Source of the DNA: an uncultured bacterium | GTDB lineage: Bacteria; Acidobacteriota; Thermoanaerobaculia; Multivoradales; JAHEKO01 | DNA length: 17,664 bases | Assembly (NCBI GenBank): GCA_938016625.1 | Contig: CALILB010000251.1 | Location: 1-17,664, forward strand | Direction of reading: 5' to 3' | Shown here: in pieces, positions 5,595 to 12,758 of the stretch | Layout: each line of letters starts with the position of its first letter | Numbering within the stretch: the stretch's first letter is position 1 | Made by a program: the position numbers and the translations under genes | The notes under the pieces: generated by a model | Told to the model about the DNA's origin: nothing | Seen by the model: the letters and a program-made list of their open reading frames with translations, nothing else | The model's database searches: none

Positions 5595-7829
5595 ATGAGT
5601 CAGCCCTCTCCCGAAGCCTGCGCAACGTGCCCCGCCCACAACGTGGCCAACCTGGTCAAGTTGGGTGTGGACATGGAGAATTACGACTACGTGGTGGCGC
5701 TGGCCGGCAACCCCAACACCGGCAAGAGCACGGTCTTCAACTCGCTGACCGGGCTGCGGCAGCACACCGGCAACTGGCCCGGCAAGACGGTGGCGCGCGC
5801 CGAAGGCGGGTTCTCCTCGGGTGAGAACCGCTACAAGCTGGTGGATCTGCCCGGGACCTACTCGCTGCTGTCGGCCAGCCTGGATGAAGAGATCGCCCGC
5901 AACTTCATCCTCTTTGGCCAGCCCGACGTCACCGTCATCGTGGTCGACGCCACCCGTCTCGAGCGCAATCTCAATCTGGTGCTCCAGGTCCTGGAGATCA
6001 CCGACCGGGTCGTGGTCTGCCTCAACCTAATGGACGAAGCCCGACGACGGGGGTTGGACATCGACGACCGCCGGCTGGCCCGCGACCTCGGGGTGCCGGT
6101 GGTGCCGACCGCCGCCCGCTATGGCGAAGGACTCGTCGAGCTCAACCGCGCCATCACCGAGGTGGCCACCGGCCAGGTCGTCTGCAAGCCGCACCGTGTC
6201 GGCGGCCAGTCGGCGGTCCTCAAACGGGCCACGATCCGCCTCGCCGACGAGATCGCGCGGGTCTACCCGAAGCTTCCCAACCCGCAGTGGGTGGCACTGC
6301 GTCTGCTGGATGGCGACAGCGAGATCGCCGAGGCGGTGAGAAATGGGGAGTTGGGAGAGCTTCAGGACGACCCGGAGAACGCCGGAACGGCCACCGTCGA
6401 AGTGCGGCCGGAAGACACCGAGTCGATTTTCACCGTTGCCTCGCAGTTGCGCTGGCAGGTGGGCAAGGACTTCCACCAGAAACTAATGGAGGTCATCTAC
6501 ACCGAAGCGGCGCGTCTGGCCGATCGGGCCACGACCCGGACCGGTGAGAAGCCCCGCTTCGACTGGGACCGCACCGTCGATCGCCTGGTCACCAGCCGCA
6601 CCTTTGGTTTTCCACTCATGCTGCTGCTGTTGACGGTGGTCTTCTGGATCACCATCGCCGGCGCCAATGTCCCCTCTGCCATGCTGGCGGAGCTTCTGAT
6701 CGACAAGCTCCACCCGCTGCTCAAATCGGGGGCCGCGGCCATAGGCTTCCCCTGGTGGCTGAGCGGTCTGCTTATCGACGGCATGTACCTGGCAACCGCC
6801 TGGGTGGTGAGCGTCATGCTTCCCCCCATGGCCATCTTTTTTCCGCTCTTTACCCTGCTCGAGGACTTCGGCTACCTGCCACGGGTGGCCTTCAACATGG
6901 ATCGGGTCTTCAAACGGGTGGGCGCCCACGGCAAACAGGCCCTCACCATGGCCATGGGCTGGGGGTGCAACGCGGCGGCGATCGTCTCGACCCGGATCAT
7001 CGACAGCCCCCGCGAGCGTCTGATCGCCATCATCACCAACAACTTTGCACTCTGTAACGGTCGCTGGCCGACCCAGATCTTGATCGCCTCGATCTTTGTC
7101 GGTGCCCTGGCGCCTGCCTATCTGGGGGGGCTCATCTCGGCGCTGGCAGTGGTGTCGGTGGCCGTGCTGGGAGTGATCCTGACCTTTGCCACTTCCTGGC
7201 TGCTGTCGCACACAGTCCTGCGCGGTGAGGTCTCGACCTTCAACCTGGAGCTGCCCCCCTATCGGCCACCAAGGGTCCTCCAGACCATCTACACCTCGCT
7301 CATCGACCGCACCCTCATCGTGTTGTGGCGCGCGGTGATCTTCGCGCTGCCGGCGGGTGCGGTCATCTGGCTGGTCTCCAACATCGAGGTGGGTGGCGTG
7401 AGCCTGGCCCAGCACATCATCAACGGCCTCGACCCATTTGGTGTGATCCTGGGCTTGAGCGGTCTGATCCTGCTGGCCTACATCATCGCCATACCGGCCA
7501 ACGAGATCGTCATCCCCACCATCCTCATGCTGACCGTGCTGGTGACGGGGATCGAAGGGGTTGGCGGCGGCAGTGGTGTGATGTTCGAGCTCGACTCCGC
7601 GACCGCCACGGCCGAGCTGCTCGCGGCGGGGGGATGGACCCTGCTGATGGCGGTCAACCTGATGCTCTTCAGCCTCGTCCACAACCCCTGCTCGACGACG
7701 ATCTACACCATCTGGAAGGAGACCCGCAGCGCCAAGTGGACCGCGGTCTCGGCCCTACTTCCCGTTGCGATGGGCTTTTTCCTCTGCTTCCTGGTTGCCC
7801 AGGTCTGGCGACTCGTCGCTGCCCTCTAG
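5595..7829 (+). CDS. feoB: Ferrous iron transporter FeoB
   Basis: Inner-membrane Fe2+ uptake protein of 744 residues, with a GTPase domain followed by a helical membrane domain. G-protein motifs are clear: GNPNTGKST (38-46), the switch-I region with T65, DLPGTYS (84-90) and NLMD (144-147). A short N-terminal extension carries CATCPAH (C9, C12, H15), a possible extra metal or redox site. The membrane part has the Gate-type motifs GCNAAAIVSTR, NNFALCNGRWP and NPCSTTIYTIWKET, each with a cysteine that could lie in the iron path. An open start exists at GTG 5592, but I chose ATG 5595 because GGA sits seven bases before it. It follows the regulator-FeoA gene closely and is almost certainly co-transcribed. 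FeoA function is presumably supplied by that fusion. Its stop overlaps the convergent desaturase stop. Confidence 0.96.
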   Translation: MSQPSPEACATCPAHNVANLVKLGVDMENYDYVVALAGNPNTGKSTVFNSLTGLRQHTGNWPGKTVARAEGGFSSGENRYKLVDLPGTYSLLSASLDEEIARNFILFGQPDVTVIVVDATRLERNLNLVLQVLEITDRVVVCLNLMDEARRRGLDIDDRRLARDLGVPVVPTAARYGEGLVELNRAITEVATGQVVCKPHRVGGQSAVLKRATIRLADEIARVYPKLPNPQWVALRLLDGDSEIAEAVRNGELGELQDDPENAGTATVEVRPEDTESIFTVASQLRWQVGKDFHQKLMEVIYTEAARLADRATTRTGEKPRFDWDRTVDRLVTSRTFGFPLMLLLLTVVFWITIAGANVPSAMLAELLIDKLHPLLKSGAAAIGFPWWLSGLLIDGMYLATAWVVSVMLPPMAIFFPLFTLLEDFGYLPRVAFNMDRVFKRVGAHGKQALTMAMGWGCNAAAIVSTRIIDSPRERLIAIITNNFALCNGRWPTQILIASIFVGALAPAYLGGLISALAVVSVAVLGVILTFATSWLLSHTVLRGEVSTFNLELPPYRPPRVLQTIYTSLIDRTLIVLWRAVIFALPAGAVIWLVSNIEVGGVSLAQHIINGLDPFGVILGLSGLILLAYIIAIPANEIVIPTILMLTVLVTGIEGVGGGSGVMFELDSATATAELLAAGGWTLLMAVNLMLFSLVHNPCSTTIYTIWKETRSAKWTAVSALLPVAMGFFLCFLVAQVWRLVAAL

Positions 7830-8845
7830 GCCCCTGCCGTCTTGGCGGCGGCGCGGAATGAGACGAGTTTGTGCCGATCCTCGTCCCAGAGCTTGTAGCG
7901 CAGGCACTCCAGGCTCTTTATCAGGCTCAGACGGGTGACGTGGTGGAGCTCCGGGTTTTCCTTGAAGCACTGCTTGAGCCGATAGTTGGGGATCAGGCTC
8001 GAAAGGTGATGGACGTGGTGGTAGCCGATATTCCCCGTCAGCCAGTGCAAGACAGCCGGTAGATCGTAGAAGGAGCTGCCCTCGATGCCGGCGGCAAAGA
8101 AGCTCCAGTCGGGATGGTGTTCCCAGTAGGTGTCTTCGAATTGGTGCTGCACATAGAACATCCACACACCCAGGGTCCCGGCGATCACGGAAATCGGCAC
8201 CTGAACCATCAGAAAGCGTCGCACACCAATCGTCAGACCCATGAGGATGATGATGGCCAGCAGCGCCAGATTGGTCCACAAGATGCCTCGCCACTCCCTT
8301 TTCCAGGCACGAGGAGTGTCTATGGGGTAGCGGTGCTTGATGACGAATTGCCAAACCGGACCGATGACCAACAGAACGAATGGATTCCGATAGAGCCGGT
8401 AGCCGAGCCGCCCGAGTCGAGATCGCTCGCGGTACTCCTTTACCGTGATCGTGTCCACCTCACCGAATTCCCGCCGGTCAAGGTCGCCGGAGCTCGCGTG
8501 GTGGATGGCATGGGTCCGCTTCCAGTAGCGATAGGGGGTCAGGGTCATCACACCCAGCCAGAAACCCACGGTGTTGTTTGCGGCCCGGGACCTGAAAAAC
8601 GAGGCGTGTCCGCAGTCGTGTTGGATGATGAACAGCCGCACCAGAAAGAAGGCGGCCGGAACGGCCAGTGCCAGGGTCAGCCAGTAGGAGACCTCCAGGC
8701 TGCGGAGCATCAGATACCAGGTGCCGATGAAGAACAACATCGTGCTCGCCAGCTGGTAGACGCTCTTGCCCAGCTGCGGCTTGGCATAGGGCTTGAGGAT
8801 CTGGTTCCAAAATCGCGCTGCGCTCTGATTCTCTTTTGCTTCCAC
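7826..8845 (-). CDS. Membrane fatty-acid (acyl-lipid) desaturase
   Basis: Integral-membrane di-iron desaturase of 339 residues that introduces double bases into acyl chains of membrane lipids, probably using reduced ferredoxin or a similar donor. All three histidine boxes are intact: HDCGH (76-80), HAIHH (112-116) and HHVHH (276-280). Hydrophobic helices lie at about 32-50, 54-75, 154-170, 188-207 and 210-230, in the expected places. Box spacing and the WxHHPDW-like stretch suggest the delta-12/omega type, but regiospecificity is a guess. The start is GTG at 8845, with AGAGGA about six bases upstream. The gene is convergent with feoB and the two stop codons share bases 7827-7828, so there is no terminator between them. 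A candidate promoter is found just upstream. Confidence 0.92.
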   Translation of the reverse strand: MEAKENQSAARFWNQILKPYAKPQLGKSVYQLASTMLFFIGTWYLMLRSLEVSYWLTLALAVPAAFFLVRLFIIQHDCGHASFFRSRAANNTVGFWLGVMTLTPYRYWKRTHAIHHASSGDLDRREFGEVDTITVKEYRERSRLGRLGYRLYRNPFVLLVIGPVWQFVIKHRYPIDTPRAWKREWRGILWTNLALLAIIILMGLTIGVRRFLMVQVPISVIAGTLGVWMFYVQHQFEDTYWEHHPDWSFFAAGIEGSSFYDLPAVLHWLTGNIGYHHVHHLSSLIPNYRLKQCFKENPELHHVTRLSLIKSLECLRYKLWDEDRHKLVSFRAAAKTAGA

Positions 8846-8903
8846 TGCTCGTCCTCTTCTTCTACGTCAGAAAGTGTTGCCGGCTGGCCGATATTACCCG
8901 AAC

Positions 8904-8931
8904 CTTGTACCGAAGAGCTTGTCGCTGTCAA
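8904..8931 (-). promoter_or_regulatory. Candidate promoter of the desaturase gene
   Basis: On the minus strand a perfect -35 box TTGACA (8931-8926) is followed after 16 bases by TACAAG (8909-8904), which matches four of six -10 consensus bases. It lies about 60 bases before the GTG start, in the 118-base gap after the aminopeptidase stop, so the desaturase can be transcribed on its own. Confidence 0.45.
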
Positions 8932-8963
8932 CCCAGAGAGTCACCCAGTCACCTCCGCCCGGC

Positions 8964-10352
8964 TCACCGGGAGGCCCAGTCCTCCACCTCCTCCACCTCC
9001 CTGGGTATCGGCCGGCCGAGTATGCGGTAGCCCTCGTCGAGGACAACCACGTCGTCCTCGATGCGGACACCGCCAAAATCACGATAGACCTCCACACGCT
9101 CGTAGTCGATGAACTCCTCGTGCTTGCCTTCGGCCCGCCAGCGGTCGATGAGTTGTGGAATGAAATAGATTCCCGGCTCCACGGTGATGACAAAACCGGG
9201 CTGTAACGCGCGGGCGAGGCGCAGATAACCGAGACCGAACTTCGAGCTCCTCTCCGTGGTCTCGTCGTAACCCACGTCGTCCTCGCCCAGGCCCTCCATG
9301 TCGTGGACGTCGAGACCCATCATGTGCCCCAGACCGTGGGGGAAGAAGAGGGCATGGGCACCAGCCTCCACCGCCGCCTCCACATCGCCGCGCATCAGCC
9401 CCAGCTCGCCGAGTCCGACGGCTATCCGACGTGCGGCCAGAAGGTGGATATCCCGGAACGGCACACCTGGGGCTACGGCCGCGATCGCCTCCTCGAGCGC
9501 GGTGTGAACAATCGTGTAGATCTCCTTTTGTCGATCGCTGAACCGGCCGCCGATCGGGATAGTGCGGGTGATATCCCCGGCATAGTGGCCCGGAGACTCG
9601 CCTCCCGAATCGTGGATCGCCAGATCCCCCTCCTGCATGATGTTGCCGTGGCTGTGGTTGTGGAGGACTTCGCCCCGCACCGAAAAGATCACCGGAAAGG
9701 CCAACGCCCCCCCACGCGAGATCGCGATCCCTTCCACCGCTCCGGCGACTTCCTGCTCGCGCACCCCGGGCCTCGCCAACTTCATCGCCTCGGTATGCAT
9801 CCCCCAGGTGATCTCGAGCGCTCCCTCGATCTCGGCAATCTCTTCGTTCGATTTGATCGCTCGTTGGGCAATTACGGCCTTGACCAGCTGGCGCGAGACC
9901 TGCTGGTCGATCGCCTCGGGCGCAAGCGCGAGCAGGCGTTGGAGCTCGAGGACGCTTTGCGGTCTCAACGGCGGCAGCAGGTGGATCGTCCGGTCCTGCT
10001 CGCGTGCCGCGGCCAACACTTCGGCCAGCTGCGAGGTCGGCCCGGTCTCGCTCACTCCCACCGCCTCCGCCTGTTCGGCGAAAGGCGTGCGGGGTCCGGT
10101 CCAGACAATCTCATCGACCGTGGGATCATCGCCAAAGAGCATCTGGCGCCCTTCGTCGACGTCGATCACTCCGGCCAGGCCCGGACTGTCGAGCCCCAGG
10201 AAGTAGAGAAAGGAGCTGTCCTGGCGAAATCGGTAGGGGTTGTCCTTGAAGTTCATCGGGCTCTCGTCGTGACCCAGAAAGAGGATCAAACCGGAGTCGA
10301 GTGAGCTTCTGAGGCGCGCGCGTCGGTCGGTGTAGGTCTCGGCATCGAACAT
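8964..10352 (-). CDS. pepP: Xaa-Pro aminopeptidase (M24B family)
   Basis: Cytoplasmic two-metal peptidase of 462 residues that removes an N-terminal residue preceding proline. The N-terminal creatinase-like domain (about 1-165) includes NPYRFRQDSSFLYFLG. The catalytic pita-bread domain follows with all five expected ligands: D248 and D260 (DSGGESPGHYAGDITRT), H343 (GLGHMMG), E392 (VEPGIYF) and E432 (GGVRIEDD). Length is normal for PepP. The DSGG start of the first ligand motif differs slightly from the more usual DAG. The gene is divergent from the hydroxyproline operon, and the intergenic space is 21-81 bases depending on the start of the epimerase. A role in releasing proline or hydroxyproline from collagen-like peptides is therefore an attractive inference. 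The ATG at 10352 has no strong ribosome site. Prolidase is an alternative name for relatives, but the N-terminal domain favours PepP. Confidence 0.92.
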   Translation of the reverse strand: MFDAETYTDRRARLRSSLDSGLILFLGHDESPMNFKDNPYRFRQDSSFLYFLGLDSPGLAGVIDVDEGRQMLFGDDPTVDEIVWTGPRTPFAEQAEAVGVSETGPTSQLAEVLAAAREQDRTIHLLPPLRPQSVLELQRLLALAPEAIDQQVSRQLVKAVIAQRAIKSNEEIAEIEGALEITWGMHTEAMKLARPGVREQEVAGAVEGIAISRGGALAFPVIFSVRGEVLHNHSHGNIMQEGDLAIHDSGGESPGHYAGDITRTIPIGGRFSDRQKEIYTIVHTALEEAIAAVAPGVPFRDIHLLAARRIAVGLGELGLMRGDVEAAVEAGAHALFFPHGLGHMMGLDVHDMEGLGEDDVGYDETTERSSKFGLGYLRLARALQPGFVITVEPGIYFIPQLIDRWRAEGKHEEFIDYERVEVYRDFGGVRIEDDVVVLDEGYRILGRPIPREVEEVEDWASR

Positions 10353-10403
10353 AGCCTGGAAATCTTATCCGATGTGGCGATGGTGGTCCGCGTGTCGATT
10401 GTT

Positions 10404-10409
10404 TATGAT
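10404..10409 (+). promoter_or_regulatory. Possible -10 element for the hydroxyproline operon
   Basis: TATGAT (five of six consensus bases) lies in an AT-richer patch 25 bases before the GTG at 10434. No good -35 box is seen 17 bases upstream. If real, it puts the transcript start near 10416 and favours the shorter epimerase start. Confidence 0.3.
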
Positions 10410-10433
10410 TCAGCAGTTCCCGAGTCCAAAAAC

Positions 10434-11393
10434 GTGACCGTTAAGCAGATTCCCGCGACTCTCGAGGTCGTCGACTCCCACACCGAAGGGGAGCCGACGC
10501 GGGTGGTGGTCGGCGGCTGGCCGGAGCTCGCGGGTCTTTCCATGGCGGAGCGGCGGGCCGAGCTCGAGGCAACCCACGACCACCTGCGCCGGGCGGTGGT
10601 GCTCGAGCCTCGTGGCCACTCCGCGGTGGTGGGTGCCCTGCTTACCCCGCCGGTGGAGGCGGGCTCAGAGACGGGGGTTATCTTTTTCAACAATGTCGGC
10701 TATCTGGGGATGTGTGGGCACGGCCTGATCGGTGTCGTTCGCACCCTGGAGGAGATGGGGACGATCGGGCCGGGCAAGCTTCGGATCGACACCCCGGTGG
10801 GCACCGTCGGGGCCGAGTTGGCCGGCGATGGCGCAGTGACCATGGAGAACGTCCCCTGTTACGCCCACGCCCTCGACGTCGAGCTGGAGGTCGCGGGGCG
10901 GGGCAAGGTCGTCGGCGATGTGGCCTGGGGGGGGAACTGGTTCTTTCTCACCCGTCTGCCCGGCGAGCCGCTCGAACTCTCAAATCTCGACCGCCTCCTC
11001 GCCCTCACCAAGAGTATCCGTCGCGCCACCGATGCCGCGGGCCTCGTACCCGCCGGCGAAGGGGAGATCGACCACATCGAGATCTTTGCACCCCCGACCC
11101 GAGCCGACGCCAACAGCCGCAATTTTGTCCTCTGCCCCGGGGGCGAGTACGATCGCTCCCCTTGTGGCACCGGCACCTCGGCCAAGCTGGCGGTGCTCCA
11201 TGCCCGGGGCGAGCTCGAGCTCGACAAGCTCTGGCATCAGGAGAGCATCACCGGGAGCTTGTTCACCGGTTGGCTCAGCAGGGTGGAGGATCGGCTCATT
11301 CCCCACATCCGCGGCCGCGCCTTCGTCACCTCCCACAGCACCCTCCACTTTCACCCCGACGATCCCTTCCGCGGAGGATTCGGCACCTCGTGA
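10434..11393 (+). CDS. 4-hydroxyproline 2-epimerase / proline racemase family protein
   Basis: Cofactor-independent epimerase that inverts C-alpha of trans-4-hydroxy-L-proline to cis-4-hydroxy-D-proline by a two-cysteine, two-base mechanism. With the chosen start it has 319 residues, and the catalytic cysteines are C94 (MCGHG) and C244 (SPCGTGTSA). The N-terminal VDSHTEGEPTRVV is the family hallmark. The open frame reaches back to GTG 10374 and ATG 10380, giving up to 339 residues. However, those extra codons are AT-rich and unlike the rest, a TATGAT lies inside them, and family members are about 310-330 long, so GTG 10434 is preferred without certainty. No start has a clear ribosome site. 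It overlaps the next gene by four bases. The company of a D-hydroxyproline-dehydrogenase-like trimer makes the hydroxyproline role (LhpA-like) more likely than proline racemase. Confidence 0.88.
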   Translation: MTVKQIPATLEVVDSHTEGEPTRVVVGGWPELAGLSMAERRAELEATHDHLRRAVVLEPRGHSAVVGALLTPPVEAGSETGVIFFNNVGYLGMCGHGLIGVVRTLEEMGTIGPGKLRIDTPVGTVGAELAGDGAVTMENVPCYAHALDVELEVAGRGKVVGDVAWGGNWFFLTRLPGEPLELSNLDRLLALTKSIRRATDAAGLVPAGEGEIDHIEIFAPPTRADANSRNFVLCPGGEYDRSPCGTGTSAKLAVLHARGELELDKLWHQESITGSLFTGWLSRVEDRLIPHIRGRAFVTSHSTLHFHPDDPFRGGFGTS

Positions 11394-12508
11394 CCCGGCG
11401 CTCCCACCCGGATGTCGTGGTGGTGGGTGGTGGCATCGTCGGTGCCGCCTGTGCCTGGTATCTCGCGGCGGAGGGTCTGGCTGTGCTGGTTCTCGATGCC
11501 GGCTTTCCGGGTGGCGGTGCCACCGGCGCCGGCATGGGGCACCTGGTGGTGATGGACGAGACCGAAGCACAGTTCGCCCTGACCTCCTACTCCCTCGAGC
11601 TCTGGACCGCGCTTGCAAACGAGCTCTCGGCCGATTGCCAGGACGAGCCCCGTAGCACGCTGTGGATCGCGGCCGACGAGGAGGAGCTGGCCCTGGTCGA
11701 GGCCAAGGCCGAGTTCTACCACCGCCGGGGCGTGGCCGCCGAGGTGTTGAGCTCCTCGGAGCTGGCCGGCGAAGAGCCCGAGCTCCGCCCCGGTCTCGCC
11801 GGTGCGCTCCATGTCCCGGGTGACCGGGTGATCTATCCGCCGGCGGCCGCTCGCTGGCTTCTGGACCGAGCAGTGGAGAAGGGGGCCGCCGTCCAGACCG
11901 ATTGCCGCGTGGAGGAGATCGGCTCCGGCTGGGTGCGCACAGCTCGCGGGGAGAAGATCTCCTGCGACCTGGTGGTCAACGCCGCGGGGCCCGAGGCCCC
12001 CCGGCTCACCTCGGGGCTCCCCGTCGAGCCGCGCAAGGGACATCTGGCGATCACCGAGCGATACCCCGAATTCTGCCGTCATCAGCTGGTCGAGCTCGGC
12101 TATCTCAAAAGCACCCACACCGAGGCCGCCGACTCGGTGGCCTTCAACATTCAGCCCCGGGCCACCGGCCAGCAGTTGATCGGCTCTTCACGCGAGCTCG
12201 TCGGCTGGGACCTCTCTATCAACCGTCGGCTGTTGGCAGCGATGATTCGGCGGGCCTTCGACTATCTGCCCCGGCTGGCCGAGCTACAAGTCATCCGGGT
12301 CTGGACCGGCTTTCGTCCGGCCACCCCCGACGGTCTGCCCCTCATCGGACCCTGGCCCGCGATTGACGGGCTGTGGATCGCCGCCGGCCACGAGGGTCTC
12401 GGAATCACCATGGCCCTGGGCACCGGCCGCTTGCTGGCCGAGTGCATGGTCGGCCGGCAACCGTCGCTCGACCCGGCGCCATACGAACCGGCGAGGCTGG
12501 AGAGCTGA
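11390..12508 (+). CDS. FAD-dependent DAO-type oxidoreductase, likely D-hydroxyproline dehydrogenase beta subunit
   Basis: Flavoprotein of 372 residues in the D-amino-acid oxidase/sarcosine oxidase beta family. It begins with a Rossmann dinucleotide site, VVVVGGGIVGAACAWYL (about 9-25), and a glycine-rich GGGATGAGMG (41-50). It ends with the family C-terminal FAD motif around TPDGLPLIG and AAGHEGLGITMALGTGRLL. It probably oxidises cis-4-hydroxy-D-proline to the imine and passes electrons to the neighbouring [2Fe-2S] and flavin subunits, as in the LhpB/LhpE/LhpF enzyme of pseudomonads. The start is GTG at 11390, overlapping the previous stop as GTGA, with GGAGGA 11 bases before it. The frame is open much further upstream, but that part is a shadow of the epimerase gene. 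Sarcosine or glycine oxidation is an alternative; context decides. Confidence 0.88.
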   Translation: MTRRSHPDVVVVGGGIVGAACAWYLAAEGLAVLVLDAGFPGGGATGAGMGHLVVMDETEAQFALTSYSLELWTALANELSADCQDEPRSTLWIAADEEELALVEAKAEFYHRRGVAAEVLSSSELAGEEPELRPGLAGALHVPGDRVIYPPAAARWLLDRAVEKGAAVQTDCRVEEIGSGWVRTARGEKISCDLVVNAAGPEAPRLTSGLPVEPRKGHLAITERYPEFCRHQLVELGYLKSTHTEAADSVAFNIQPRATGQQLIGSSRELVGWDLSINRRLLAAMIRRAFDYLPRLAELQVIRVWTGFRPATPDGLPLIGPWPAIDGLWIAAGHEGLGITMALGTGRLLAECMVGRQPSLDPAPYEPARLES

Positions 12509-12512
12509 CACC

Positions 12513-12758
12513 GTGACCCGCATCCCCATCGTCATCGACGGGCGGACAGTCGAGGCCGAGCCGGAGACCACGGTGGCCGCCGCCCTGCTCAATGACGGCA
12601 TCTGGGGGTTCCGCTCCTCCGTCGAAAGCGAGCCGCGGGGGCCGGTCTGCGCCATGGGTATCTGTTTCGAGTGCCGGGTGACGATCGACGGCATTCCTCA
12701 TCGCCGGGCCTGTATGGAGCTCTGCCGACCCGGTATGGAGATCGAGACCGGTGGCTGA
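12513..12758 (+). CDS. Small [2Fe-2S] ferredoxin-like subunit, likely D-hydroxyproline dehydrogenase gamma subunit
   Basis: This 81-residue protein resembles the N-terminal [2Fe-2S] domain of SoxA/HcnA-type proteins. The four cluster cysteines are visible in CAMGICFECRVTIDG and the following RRAC, with spacing Cys-x4-Cys-x2-Cys-x11-Cys. The N-terminus (TRIPIVIDGRTVEAEPETTV) forms the beta-grasp start. As a separate chain it would link the flavins of the two large subunits. The GTG at 12513 lies four bases after the previous stop, and the 3' end overlaps the next gene by eight bases, so translation is probably coupled. The frame is open further upstream inside the previous gene, but nothing there looks real. 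Confidence 0.88.
   Translation: MTRIPIVIDGRTVEAEPETTVAAALLNDGIWGFRSSVESEPRGPVCAMGICFECRVTIDGIPHRRACMELCRPGMEIETGG

Noticed and set aside
6483..7682. Minus-strand open frame of 399 codons across feoB
   Set aside because: Its composition (very rich in His, Asp, Gln, Gly) is typical of the antisense of membrane-protein codons. The + strand carries clear FeoB.
10712..11389. Upstream half of a long open frame continuous with the DAO-type gene
   Set aside because: It lies inside the epimerase gene in another frame, is Arg/Gly/Pro-rich with no motif, and the real protein starts at GTG 11390 with a proper Rossmann motif.
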